From: Ascarosepion bandense
Lineage: Eukaryota; Mollusca; Cephalopoda; Sepiida; Sepiidae
NCBI GenBank assembly: GCA_037127315.1
Contig: JBBBDQ010001269.1
Coordinates: 1,801,501-1,865,500 of the forward strand
Reading direction: 5' to 3'
Length of the DNA stretch: 64,000 bases
The notes under the pieces were generated by a model. It saw only the letters and a program-made list of their open reading frames with translations. It had not been told where the DNA came from and searched no databases. Shown here piece by piece: positions 44,638 through 55,654 of the stretch (its first letter is position 1; each line of letters starts with the position of its first letter). The translations under genes and the position numbers were made by a program.

Positions 44638-45420
44638 ATATATATATATATAAAAGGCAATCTCTGAGTCTGTGTCTAACTGTTCCCTGTGCATGCGTAC
44701 ATTTTTTAGGATATGCCATTCAAACTTTCTAGAGACACATGTCTACAGGGAAGCCAAGTCGACACATACTCTTTGAGTTTAAGGTCAGCAATTTTTACCT
44801 TTGCAACATTTTGGCCAATGGAGCCGATTGTTTACATTTGCTCCGTAAAACATCTAAAATCTAAGATGGTTGCTGAATTTCGTCCAAGAAATCAAATCAC
44901 ACGTGTCAAACGCGACTAAAATATATTTTTATTAAAAAAAAATTGTGCCTTTATATTTCATTTTTATTCCAACGTTTTATTTCCGTAAATCATCTAAGAT
45001 CTAAGAATGTTGCTGAATTTCGTCACAGAAATCAAATCACACGTGTCAAACGGGACTAAAATATTTTTTATTAAAAAAATGAACCTTTATATTTAACTTT
45101 AAATAAGTTTTAAAAATTCAGTTAGTCAACAAAAAATGTAAATATTTTCCCCAGTAATTTTGAAACAAATACAAACGCAATGTTGTTTACAATGTCACGC
45201 AAAACATTAAATCACGTTTAGCAAAACGAAAGAAAACAGATGTTCTTAATGGAATTTTCGAACAATTTTTAAACAAGAATTTTTATATAATTATTTTTTA
45301 TATAACTGAAATTTAAATGAATTTATCCATTTAATATTATAAAAATTGTTGCATCACGAGATTTCATGTTTGTGTGAGTATTGTAAACATTGCACGAGCA
45401 AGGCCCTACTATGGTGCTAG
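44638..45420. repeat. Repeat region with a ~135-bp tandem duplication
   Basis: Two copies of a segment start at about 44849 and 44989. They share AAATCACACGTGTCAAACG and TTTATTAAAAAAA. The right end (CATTGCACGAGCAAGGCC, then CTACTATGGTGCTAGTCTA) is reminiscent of the CCGGGCTATACTGCTAGT end of the TA-associated repeat, so this may be a distant relative. The 68-codon frame at 44713-44919 has no known domain. Confidence 0.55.
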
Positions 45421-45487
45421 TCTATAATCAAGATCTATCTTTTTGATTTCCTAGATCTTTAGAAAGCTTAAGAAGCACAACAACGAT

Positions 45488-45961
45488 CTAGCGAGTTAAG
45501 TATAGTTTCCGATCGGAAAAGACGTCAAATTTTAAAAGATTCTAAAACAAATTCATCTGAAATTGTTCAAATAATTACCGAAAAGTGAATTGTCCAGATA
45601 GAAAGGTAATTTTCTAAGCACAAGTATGACACAAGGCTGAGCATTCTAGCGAGTTAAGTATGGTTTCCGATCGGAAAAGACGTCAAATTGTAAAAGATTC
45701 TAAAACAAATGCATCAGAAATTGTTCAAATAATTACCGAAAAGTGAATTGTCCAGATAGAAAGGTAATTTTCTAAGCACAAGTATGACACAAGGCTCTGC
45801 ATTCTAGCGAGTTAAGTATGGTTTCCGATCGGAAAAGACGTCAAATTGTAAAAGATTCTGAAACAATTTCATCAGAAATTGTTCAAATAATTACCGAAAA
45901 GTGAATTGTCCAGATAGAAAGGTAATGTTCTAAGCGCAAGTATGACACAAGGATGAACATT
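45488..45961. repeat. Three tandem 158-bp satellite units
   Basis: Units start CTAGCGAGTTAAGTAT at 45488, 45646 and 45804 with an exact period of 158 bp and only a few differences between units. Each contains a perfect 14-bp palindrome, TTTCCGATCGGAAA. Confidence 0.95.
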
Positions 45962-46740
45962 TGGAGCACCAGTAATGAATGAACTCTTTACTCAGTTGTA
46001 ACTGTTCTAACAACACAAGCGTCCTAACCATTGCACCATGTTGAGTACTAAATCCAGATAGAGAGAGTATCGAATTAGACAGTTTTCTAGATATTGGCGT
46101 GTTAATTTCATGTATTAATGGCGCTAGTAATTGCTGGAAATATGTTTCCGCAAACATCACACTGTAGTCTCATGACAGTGAACAAAAATAATCCTCGGAC
46201 AGTATCTGTAGAATGAACCGACGTAAATAGCTTCAACCTGCGACAGTTTTTATGAACTACGGCGAAAAAAAATTCAAAAGATTCGTTCATTCGTTCGTGG
46301 CAGGAGCATCATAATTTAAATGCCTTTACTGCTTGGGGATTATGTTATGATTAATACTCCAGGAAGAAGAATTGTTACAACACAGTGTGAACCCAAGACT
46401 GCCAATAACTAGAGAAAAATTACTTTTGCTCTTGTACACAGGAAAGTGTTTATCCTGGAGGGAAATACCTCGGGTTATGCAATTTTAAATGTTAACTCGT
46501 TTTAACGTTCGGCTATTCATGTTTGGAATGTAAAATTGGCATCCATAATATTTAGCACTACACAATTTATAATTTCTCTTTATTTTATAAACAAAAAAAT
46601 CTATTAAATGGAAAATAATATTTAAAATTTATAACGATGCGGAATATACTTAAAATAATTTAATACATGTACTCCCATTTAAAATATTTCCTCAGCACTT
46701 ACCTCAGATTTTGGAGTGTTTTTACAATTTCTTGGTGATA
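45962..46740. other. No gene recognised
   Basis: Unique AT-rich sequence. The two short minus ORFs overlap each other and have no domain. Confidence 0.45.
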
Positions 46741-46741
46741 A

Positions 46742-46742
<1 letters not shown>

Positions 46743-46790
<48 letters not shown>
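46743..46790. repeat. (CA)n microsatellite
   Basis: About 48 bp of pure CA repeat. Confidence 0.95.
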
Positions 46791-46791
<1 letters not shown>

Positions 46792-46899
46792 TGACTGATG
46801 TTCATGTGCTTAGCTCTTTCATTTTTAACATCCATATTTTCCTTCCGTGGATATACTCGGAGGGTTTTTCGAAACGTGCGTAGTGATAATTTTACAGTT

Positions 46900-47107
46900 A
46901 TATTTAAGTAGATACTCTGTTTTTTAATTAAACAGTATTATATATTTATATCTACTAGCCTGATTATTTACGATAAATATTTGTTACGAAACTCCTGCCA
47001 AATGACACGCATTTTCGAAATAAATATTTATCGTAAATAATCAGGCTAGTAGATATAAATATATAATACTGTTTAATTAAAAAAAACAGAATATCTACTT
47101 AAGTATG
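46900..47107. repeat. Near-perfect palindrome, foldback form of the TIR element
   Basis: Left arm 46900-46991 and right arm 47014-47107 are inverted copies differing at a handful of sites, separated by a 22-bp spacer. Each arm contains TATTTAAGTAGATA and GATTATTTACGATAAATATT, which are arm and inner sequences of the element at 8821 and 42140. The tRNA-like body is absent. Confidence 0.9.
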
Positions 47108-47327
47108 AGTATCGATCATATATGTATATATGTGTGTGTGTGTGTTCATGCAAACATTATTGTAAAATCGAAGTTCCTCAAAGAGAAATTAGAGAGTTAA
47201 TGACTGTTAATTCATCTGTGCTTTTAGATCTGATTTTTACCGATGTAATAACCGAATACGATAGGTTTTCTTATTTACAGTGGGTTCTTGCATTACACGC
47301 ACACATACATACGCATACACACACACA

Positions 47328-47368
<41 letters not shown>

Positions 47369-47370
<2 letters not shown>

Positions 47371-47763
47371 TAGCAGTATAGCCCAGCGTTGCTCGGGTGT
47401 AATGAAAGCTTTAAAACTAATCCATGGTCCTGGAGCTCAGACGCAGACTAAAGAATATTTGTGTGAATTTGGTGAGAATCGGATAAAAATTGTGGATTTG
47501 TATAAAGGACATTCAGATAGATAAACAGACAGACACACACAAACATCTTGCTTTTATATATATATATATAGAAGTGTCTGATTTTAATCAAATTTGATAC
47601 ACTCATAGACTTATAACCCGATTTTTTCGATTATCGATTTTCGATATTTATCAGGGGTACCTCGACACAAAACCTAGCTAAGAACACTCGCAGACGCTGA
47701 GAGTACAACTGTGTAAATTTTCAAGAAAATAGGTTCAGCCGTTTCGGAGTCTATAGGTAACGG

Positions 47764-47798
<35 letters not shown>

Positions 47799-47840
47799 CA
47801 CACACAGACAAAGTTCCATTTATAAACAAGTTTAGATTAT
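47369..47840 (+). mobile_element. TA-associated dispersed repeat, long copy
   Basis: Begins after (TA)n with ACTAGCAGTATAGCCCAGCG and ends AAGTTTAGATTA. It keeps the conserved GGTTCAGCCGTTTCGGAGT and an expanded (CA)n. The frame 47288-47524 is just the translation of its head. SINE-2 copy c begins at its last base. Confidence 0.85.
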
Positions 47841-48140
47841 TGTCATCCGCAGACAGATCTGTTTCGCTGTATCACAGCTCATCAGTACGGTTAGACTCCG
47901 ATTGCTTTTTAACGCAGGATTTAAACCCGACCGAATTGGCGTCAGTCGGCGATTCTACCTCTGGGCTATGGGCGCTCGGTGGAAGAAGGCAGACCTTTTT
48001 AGCGCATATATTATCATTATACGCGCCCAGTAGCCGGAGTGCTCTAATTCATTTTACTGAATGAGCGATGCGTACATGCCAGAATAGCTAGTGTTTTTCA
48101 AAATCTACCATTCTCCCCAAGGGTGTGAGACCGCAACGAA
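47841..48140 (-). mobile_element. SINE-2 copy c
   Basis: Full-length copy. On the minus strand the A box is TAGCCCAGAGGTAGA and the B box like GGGTTTAAATCC. Its tail end abuts the AGATTA end of the preceding repeat instead of a (TA)n tract. A (TA)n tract follows at 48146-48178. Confidence 0.85.
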
Positions 48141-48144
48141 ATGC

Positions 48145-48178
<34 letters not shown>

Positions 48179-48181
<3 letters not shown>

Positions 48182-48355
48182 TTTCATACTCGCAGGCATT
48201 TATAGACGATGGAATAACAATAGATTGAATAACAATAGATGGAATATAAACAAGAAATATGAAAACGACAGCCTGGTTTCAATCCCTTTCGTTTTAGGAT
48301 CAACTGTGACTTTTTTTAGTTCGATTTTTCAACATTTAAAATATTAAAAGATGAA
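48179..48355 (-). mobile_element. Fragment shared with the Penelope-like end at 50808-50975
   Basis: The reverse complement reads ATTGAAACCAGGCTGTCGTT, then TTTCATATTTCTTGTTTATA, then TTGTTATTCCATCGTC and GCCTGCGAGTATGAAATG. This parallels 50880-50970 over its length. The ATAGATTGAATAACAATAGA part is duplicated in this copy. Confidence 0.7.
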
Positions 48356-48359
48356 AATA

Positions 48360-49085
48360 TACCATGAAGGACTACGGAAAACTTGTTTAGGGTACGGGCA
48401 GGCACTAAATAGTAATAATATGGAGTCTAGTTTTACATTCTCCCTGTTTACTGAGAGACCAGAGCCCTGGTTTTAATATTTAGCGACTCCAACGCCTGTA
48501 AATGAACTGTAGAGTGTAAACCGGACCACACATTGAGCTGGTCCACACTGAAGCCATTCACACAATTTCTGCTACTTTTCAAGTGTTCAGCAATTGTAAA
48601 AGAATTATCTCTTTCACCAAAAAAAGCAACACGTTAAACACTTGTAAAATAAGAGAATCAAACGTATAATATTAGCAGAATAAAAATTTATTCTCATGGG
48701 TGTTATGATCTAAACCTTTCCGTGCGTTTAAGGGGAAACAACTCTTCTCTCTTAAAATATTACCACGTGTTCACAGCGTCAAAACAAAATAAGATTAAAA
48801 ATGCCTGCGTCTCGATTACAGAACTATTTATTACAAAATATAATATCAATATAATTAAATGTTTTTAAAAATTACCATGTACAGTTCCTTAAGTGATTAG
48901 CATTAGAGATAAGTAGAATAAAAGCATGAGAACTGATAAAATAATAGGTATTTTAACGTCAAAACTAACCGCGGAAAATCCAAATAAAATACTGCGACCC
49001 AGTCACGAATTAGCCAAGAGATGAAGAAGAAAGTCTGCTTTACGAACACCGATACAAAGTACTTATGAGTAGGTAGGAATTTATA
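48360..49085. other. No gene recognised
   Basis: Unique AT-rich sequence. Confidence 0.45.
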
Positions 49086-49090
49086 TATAT

Positions 49091-49783
49091 ACTAGCAGTA
49101 TAACCCGGCGTTGCTCGGGTGTAATGAAAGCTTTAAAACTAATCCATGGTCCTGGAGCTCAGACTTATTGGAGGTTTGCACGAAAGACTAAAAAGCAATA
49201 GTTGTTTCCAGTTAGAGCGAAACCGTAGACTGAAAGAAAAATGAATGGATGTAAGACAAATTTTGATCTTCTGGTATCGATATCAAATAAGATTTTTTCG
49301 TGGTCAACTGAATTTTAAAGGCTAAATAAGACCTCTGAGTAAATGGTATCATGGCTCAGACTAAGAACTACAATTATAGATACTTAGAGCCAAACCCGAA
49401 GTAAAAACTAAAATAAAAGGGCTGAAAAAATACAGACATACAGGCAGATAAACAGACACACACACAAACATATTGCCTTTATATATATATATTATCGATT
49501 TTCTGCACTATTGTAAGAACTGCAACCTTGAAACTTCTGAATATCGTTTCTTATGTCTTTGTCTATGAGTGTATCAAATTTGATTAAAATCAGACACTTC
49601 TTCTATAACCCGAATTTTTGATTATCGATTTTCGATACTTATCTGGGGTACACAAAACCTAGTTAAGAACACTCGCAGACGCTTATAGTACAACTGTATA
49701 AATTTTCAAGAAAATCGGTTCAGCCGTTTCGGAGTCTATAGGTAACGGACACACGCACACAGACACATACACATTTATAAATA

Positions 49784-49790
<7 letters not shown>
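49091..49790 (+). mobile_element. TA-associated dispersed repeat, longest copy
   Basis: About 700 bp. It has the extra internal segment (about 49168-49435) shared with the minus copy at 11572-12057, the GGTTCAGCCGTTTCGGAGT block and the TTTATAAATAAGTTT end. (TA)n at 49789-49830 follows. Confidence 0.85.
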
Positions 49791-49832
<42 letters not shown>

Positions 49833-49916
49833 CATTCGAATTAGATAGGGGTGGACAAGTCAATGGTTCTCGCAGAACCGAAAGCTTCTTTCTCCAGGGT
49901 ACTTGTTGGATCGACG

Positions 49917-49970
49917 CTTCTTCTTCTTCTTCTTCTTCTTCTTCTTCTTCTTCTTCTTCTTCTTCTTCAA
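49917..49970. repeat. (TTC)n microsatellite
   Basis: Pure TTC repeat of about 54 bp. The 85-codon minus ORF over it starts with poly-Glu from this repeat. Confidence 0.95.
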
Positions 49971-50405
49971 ACAGCACTTGAATAGTTTCTCAAACGCAGC
50001 TAAATTTCAATATGGTGTCGAATATTTTAGGGACTCCAGAAGCCACATCTAAGTGATTCGATTTGGTTAATGTAAAAACCAACGAATAGCTAGGCGTAAA
50101 GTATATTTCAACAATTATATCCCGTTAATATGGGGATAAAACGCACACTTCGGCTGTACGAAGATGTGTGACAGCTAATGACCTAAAAACAAAGCTGTGT
50201 TCGCATTACGCGGCCACACCGCAGCAAAAAGTCTCTACGTCCTTACACTCTGAGCCCAGTTCTGCCAACTTCCTCTGTCCGCCTGCCGGTGCAAGTCCTT
50301 TGGGGAAAAATCTTCCTGTTTCCTCGCCAAGTTACGTGTCCTGTGATTAGTCAGCAGCGAGAGTACGCTGAAAGCGGCCCTATCATTGTCTCCAAGTGCC
50401 TGCAA
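49971..50405. other. No gene recognised
   Basis: Possibly part of the Penelope-like element to its right, but no coding match is visible. Confidence 0.4.
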
Positions 50406-50409
50406 CTTC

Positions 50410-50975
50410 TTAAAAGGAGTACGACCAAAATGAAAACCAGGGTCGGTCGAAGTTTAGCAAATACCGCCTGAAATAAATCTCCCTTCTAATCAAAATAATT
50501 CTTACACTGGCTGATCTGGAAATGTTTACAACTTTACTCTCACGAACATGGGTTTTGAGAATTCTTTGTGGCTCATGCTGTTTTATTCTACAATCCAATC
50601 TCTGTGGCGTTCTTCCTATGTAGTCATTAAAACTACTGATAAATTTATAAATAAGAGAAGAAATATGGTGGGGAAGAATTAAGTCTATTTTGATAGACGG
50701 GAAAGTAGAAGGAGTGCCAAGACGGACTTTCACCTGAGCAGAAAAATAAAAGAAGTAACTGCACTAGAAATTTGCTTCGCCAGTTGCTCGCTCTGCAAAC
50801 CAATATAAATAGCCTTAATATTTTAAATATTGAAAATTTTATTTTAAAACAAGTCCCAGTTGACCCTGATGAAGAACGGAATTGAAACCGGTCGCTCGTT
50901 TTCGTATTTCTTATATTTTTATTCCATTTATTGTTATTCCATCATGCATAAATGCCTGTGAGTATGAAATTGACC
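50410..50975 (-). pseudogene. Penelope-like element fragment with GIY-YIG endonuclease signature
   Basis: The minus ORF 50733-50410 (107 codons) contains SSLIYKFISSFNDYIGRTPQ followed by RLDCRIKQHEP. This matches the Y..., YIGRT.QRL..RI.QH.P signature of the GIY-YIG endonuclease at the C-terminus of Penelope-like reverse transcriptases. The RT itself is not seen. To the right, 50808-50975 is a plus-strand terminal-repeat-like segment with CTGATGA (50866-50872), GAAAC (50884-50888) and GTC, also present inverted at 48179-48355. The opposite orientation of ORF and end piece suggests a rearranged or inverted-end copy, as is common for this class. Confidence 0.65.
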
Positions 50976-51009
50976 TTGTTTCTTGTCATTATAAAATTTT
51001 GTGCTGACA

Positions 51010-51130
51010 ACAATTAATTAATTTAAATATATATATATATATATATATAAATTGTTTGAACATTATTTTTTATTCATTTCAAATTGTCGGTTGCTTATAA
51101 CCAAGTTTCGTTAAAATTCGTTGATTTACG

Positions 51131-51172
<42 letters not shown>
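51010..51172. repeat. (TA)n tracts and a fragment of the TIR element
   Basis: Between two (TA)n runs lies TTGTTTGAACATTATTTTTT, then a deletion, then TTATAACCAAGTTTCGTTAA: the two inverted ends of the TIR element with the interior lost. Confidence 0.75.
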
Positions 51173-51173
<1 letters not shown>

Positions 51174-51177
<4 letters not shown>

Positions 51178-51304
51178 AATTTTGTTATTACAATGTTTTA
51201 TAAAATCATAATATTGCTACACAGAACAGTTTTGTTCTAAAACATTAAAATTTTTGTGTAGTTATATTTTACTTTTATAGACTATTGTAATAACAAAATT
51301 ACAA
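51174..51304. mobile_element. 131-bp MITE with 21-bp TIRs and TA target duplication
   Basis: Perfect inverted termini begin TTGTAATTTTGTTATTAC at 51174 and mirror this at the right end, with TA at 51172-51173 and 51305-51306. The interior has a further inverted pair (CTACACAGAA with TTTTGTGTAG). The TA duplication and size suggest a Tc1/mariner-type MITE. No coding capacity. Confidence 0.85.
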
Positions 51305-51386
51305 TATTAAACTCTACTCTGTATCGAGCTCTCCTGATAAAAATAAATGCTTGAACAGTGCGTTTTAATCTCCGTGTTCTTTCACT

Positions 51387-51388
<2 letters not shown>

Positions 51389-51476
<88 letters not shown>
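51389..51476. repeat. (TA)n(TG)n microsatellite
   Basis: Compound dinucleotide tract. Confidence 0.95.
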
Positions 51477-51479
<3 letters not shown>

Positions 51480-52027
51480 AACTCGTTCTGGTTTATAATG
51501 GAATATAGACATGCCCGATAAATATAGTTTCCACAAAATCTCTTCAACAAAACCTCTCAAAACCGTAACAGTTGCAAACTACCAGAAACAAACTAACAGA
51601 TCTCTTTGGTAATATGGCATTTTCAGAAGACAAAAGTGGGCACTGACCGCAATCTGCAAGCCGTAAATAATAAGGTGAAGCATCATACAAACTGTCACCA
51701 TATAGCGTTGCCCTAAGTGTTCACTTCTATATTTACATGCACTATGTAGCACATTTATCTATAAACCATAAAGCGCTATATTTTTATCCATATACCTGTG
51801 TCTCTATGACTGGCCATTCCTATCAGTGATTGCCTATCTACTAGGGCGGCTAGATAATCCCCTTTGCAAACGTTTGCTCAAGCACTTGTTTTTGTTCTAC
51901 ATCAACAGAGCGGACTTGACTGCGGTCTATACTGCAGAGCAGACCTTATTTTGAGTTTCTTAGGGAGAGTGTGATATCTACCTTAAACAACAGTCTGAAC
52001 TAGACCAGGATGCTTAAACCCTCGGTC

Positions 52028-52035
<8 letters not shown>
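51477..52035. other. No gene recognised
   Basis: Unique sequence, somewhat less AT-rich. Confidence 0.45.
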
Positions 52036-52063
<28 letters not shown>

Positions 52064-52067
<4 letters not shown>

Positions 52068-52215
52068 ATCCGCAGGCAGTTCTGTTTCACTGTATCACAG
52101 CTCATAAGTAGCGTTAGACTCCGACTGCTTTTTACCCAGGATTGAAACCCGATAGAATTGGCGTCAGTTGATGATTCTACCTCTGAGCTATGGGCACTCG
52201 GTAGAAGGAGATACA
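52064..52215 (-). mobile_element. SINE-2 copy d, truncated
   Basis: Starts after (TA)n with the tail motif GTCATCCGCAGGCAGTTCTG and ends after the A-box region. The outer head half seen in full copies is missing; a small MITE follows immediately. Confidence 0.8.
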
Positions 52216-52218
52216 CTT

Positions 52219-52364
52219 AGTATGTCAAAAAATTCTGAAATTTACATTCGTTGAATTCAGGTTAATTCAACGATAAAAAAAAACGATCGTTGCTGATGAA
52301 GCGAGAATTTTCTCGATGAAATGGCCATTCAATGAATGTAAATTACGGAATTTTTTGACATACT
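52219..52364. mobile_element. 146-bp MITE with ~40-bp terminal inverted repeats
   Basis: Ends AGTATGTCAAAAAATTC and GAATTTTTTGACATACT (with one substitution pattern inward) are inverted. The arms continue through TTTACATTC..TTGAAT. In the centre CTGATGA (52293-52299), a perfect CGAGAA/TTCTCG hairpin and GAAA (52318-52321) give a hammerhead-like layout. Confidence 0.7.
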
Positions 52365-52506
52365 GCATATATATTTAACTGTGTAAATAGATAATATTAT
52401 TTACATCCAGTCCTTCTCCTTGATCAATTTTAATATTAATAAAATTAATATGAATAGCATCTGGTTTTGGGGATTTTACCTGTTTGTTAATATATTTTTG
52501 GATGTA

Positions 52507-52543
<37 letters not shown>

Positions 52544-52558
52544 TATATATATATATAT
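52365..52558. other. Unique spacer with (CA)n(TA)n
   Basis: Dinucleotide tract at 52509-52558 leads into SINE-2. Confidence 0.6.
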
Positions 52559-52715
52559 AGTCATACGCAGAAAGATCTGTTTCGCTGTATCACAGCTCAT
52601 CAGCACAGTTAGACTCCGATTGCTTTTTACCCAGGAGTGAAACCCGACCGAATTGGCGTCAGTTGGCGGTTCTAACTCTGGGCGATGGGCGCACGGTAGA
52701 AGAAGGCAGGAATGA
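52559..52715 (-). mobile_element. SINE-2 copy e, truncated
   Basis: Same arrangement as copy d: follows (TA)n and contains the B-box (GGTTTCACTCC) and A-box regions on the minus strand, then stops. Confidence 0.8.
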
Positions 52716-53021
52716 GACAATGCGTTAGCCATGGCTTCCGTGGTTCCAATATTATCTGGTTTCTGTAAATCTATGCCCAACCAATTTTAAATTATTCAGA
52801 TTTGTCCTTCTTCTGTGTTGTATGCTAAACATGACTAAACACTATTTACTCCATAGAGGAAATGAAGAAAACATCGATTTATAATTTTCCCAAGAGGAAA
52901 AGCAAGATTTTCAATGTAACGATCTGGCCTGGAATCTAAGCACAGTTTGAGATTTCTCCTGCCGATCAGCTAACCATTACGACACCAGCACACATCATAC
53001 ACATATACACCTACAGTACTG
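52716..53021. other. No gene recognised
   Basis: Unique sequence. Confidence 0.45.
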
Positions 53022-53023
53022 TG

Positions 53024-53642
53024 CAAAAGTATTAGGACAATAACTATTTTATCTTTTATGAGGCATTTTGACAGAAAAGAAACAATTTCATTAAAGTAAT
53101 TTAATTTGATTTACTCAACAAATACTTTAACAAGAAAAATACTTGTTACAAAATTAATTTAATATTTAGTATAATAGCCTATTGCTTTGATCACAGACTT
53201 CATTCTGTCAGGCATTGACATCACAAGCTTCTTCAATGTATCTAATGGTATCTCCTGCCAAGCAGCTTGTATTTGTTCCCAAAGTGTGTCTTGCGAAGTA
53301 ACATTAGATTCATCAATTCGAGAAGGGGAAGTAAGAAAAAAGTCAGTCATATCCAAGGATAATAGAACAATGAGTAGTTTCAAAATAACTTGTTTTTTAG
53401 AAAATAGGAAAAAGTAAATATATCTTCTTTTTAATACATTTCGTTTACACCAAGTTTTAAATAATCAATTAGTTATTTACTTGGTTTTTCACCCTGTATT
53501 TAAATTTCACTGAGGTTTTTTATGAAATTCACCCCTGTCTTAATACTTTTGCCCACTACCGTACAGGGTTGATTTTAAACTTTATTTTGATGCCTCATAA
53601 AAGATAAAATAGTTCTTGTCCTAATACTTTTGCACGATAGTG
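53024..53642 (-). mobile_element. Internally deleted Tc1-like DNA transposon (619 bp)
   Basis: Inverted termini of about 52 bp (CAGTACTGTGCAAAAGTATT on the left; the inverse of CACTATCGTGCAAAAGTATT on the right) are flanked by TA at 53022-53023 and 53643-53644. The minus ORF 53383-53159 keeps only the C-terminus of a Tc1 transposase: LWEQIQAAWQEIPLDTLKKL and VMSMPDRMKSVIKAIGYYTK. The DNA-binding part and most of the DDE domain are deleted. An extra inner end (TACTTTTGCCCACTACCGTA, about 53547-53566) resembles another Tc1 terminus. Confidence 0.85.
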
Positions 53643-55654
53643 TATATATATCTATTTTGCAAATAAATTTAAATCTATTATGGTTTTGTACTGTATATTA
53701 TTCTGAATATCGAATACATATGAATGCGTCAAAAGAATACATTTTCAAATGAACTCAACTAAGAAAATTCATTTGGAAATAATGTCATCTCTTAGTCAGA
53801 TAAAAGTCTGTTTTAGTCTATCAAACGGATGAGAGATTGAGTTAAAAAGGAAAGGAAAATGAACCAAATTAAATGTTGTGTTCGCATCCAGACAAAATCC
53901 AAAGATAGTAGATTTAGAAAGACATCGGTATTGAAACGGAACTTAAAATTTCGCACATCATACGCCTGTAAACGCACAGGTAGACAAAATGTTCAGAGAT
54001 ATAACTGGATGAATTGGTTTTATTTTTTAATATTAATTCTTCTAGTAACTGCTACTTGTAGCGTCTTCTTTGGATAGAATTATTAAATATCTTTCATTGT
54101 TTTGAAGACGAAGCATTTTAAACTATGTTAGTTGCCTCATCCTTTTGGAGGCATTTTCCATTTTGTTCAAGTTACAAGATTAACTGTGTTATCTAATTGA
54201 CTTGTTACAATTCGTTTCTCAAGATAAGAATTGAAAAGTATAACAAATCTATTCAAATTTCAGATTATTCTTTTTACTGCTTCAACTATTACCTAGAAAA
54301 TAACTTCAATCTTTATCAAGAGCCGATGATATTGTATCTCAAATGATATATTATGATGAGCTGGATAATTTCAAACTTCTTAATTTATTCGTCGCCACCT
54401 TAAAGTGCTGTTACTTAAAAATAAATGTTTGTAGTCTCATGCAAATGTGGCGTCGTGAGGATTGTCAAAATTTTAATATAACCTCTTAGAATAATTGCTG
54501 GTAAATTTTAAGTGAATTTATCCATTATTGGTTGTTTTAAAGCAATATGAATAGCTTTTAAAATGTGTAATGCTTTTATTTTCAGTTTGATTTGATTACC
54601 TTAGTATCGAATCGGATACAAAGAGTTTCCTCACTGGAAATTTTATATGTTATGTGTCATGTGTTATAGATTGAGTTCAAATATGAGAGTTTCATGATGG
54701 TGAAAATTAAAATTCATGTGAAAATGAAAAAATATATAGCTTTCAACTTTAATCAGAATGGCTATATTATTTGTTTATTACAGACATGAGAAAACTGTGG
54801 CCCGTTTAACCTTCTGAATGAAATACTTAATTTTATGATGAAAAACGGTTATTAAAATTTGATGTTTTGTATAATTCTTACTTGTTCACTCACATTCTCT
54901 CTCACACAGGGAGGTTGAATGTAAAAGTGAAATATCTATTAAATTCTGAGTAACCTCCCTTATTTATTAATGACTGTTGCATTGCATCTTGGGTACAGTT
55001 CGACAAAACCACAAATATAACAATGATTAAGTACGATGTTCCTTAGATTCTTTTAACCCTTTATTAAAGTTACCAGTATTGATGTTCTCGTCATTAATGG
55101 TAATCATTTGTGTTAAAATATTTTATTTTAGAAAGAAGAAACGTTCATATTTATATTTCTCCAAAAAAGAATATATATTTTTTCTTTAAAAAGTTATTTT
55201 TGCATTTTCAGATGATTGAATTACAAACAAGCTCTACACAGCATACTTTGTTAATAACAATGTTATCATCGATAATATTGTTCGCAATATTTAATTTTTA
55301 AATTATAGGAAAATATTTTATCCAAATAAAAAAATTCAATTTTCTTCAGTTCCTCAGATGGATGCTTTCGCAAATGTTCTTTTGTAGCGTAAATAGCTGC
55401 TTTATATTAAAAAAAAAATCCTTTGAAATTTTATTAGTAAGGCTTGCCTCGTGATCCGGCCGACTGATCGGAAATGTTACCCATGACTGATTTAATAAAT
55501 AAAGAAATGGTGGAATATTCTAGCTATAGACAGATTTAGCCGAGCGAATTGTTTAATGAGTAAAGTAAGAATATTAATATCTTGTTGATACCTTCGGAAT
55601 ATTTAGAACATAACATACAATGTTCCTAATGATTTTTTATTAGATACAACTAGG
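53643..55654. other. No gene recognised
   Basis: About 2 kb of unique AT-rich DNA, the longest repeat-poor part of the window along with 55930-57740. The frame 53859-54077 (72 codons) has a basic N-terminal half and a hydrophobic end (FYFLILILLVTATCSVFFG) that could be a membrane segment, but there is no start context, homology or neighbour to support it. Confidence 0.45.

Noticed and set aside
47122..47373. 83-codon frame with a protein-like middle (QREIRELMTVNSSVLLDLIF)
   Set aside because: Flanked by TG and TA/CA microsatellites that supply both ends of the frame; no homology recognised and too short to call an exon.
53859..54077. 72-codon frame ending in a hydrophobic segment
   Set aside because: A possible membrane segment alone is not enough; no family, no conserved start context.
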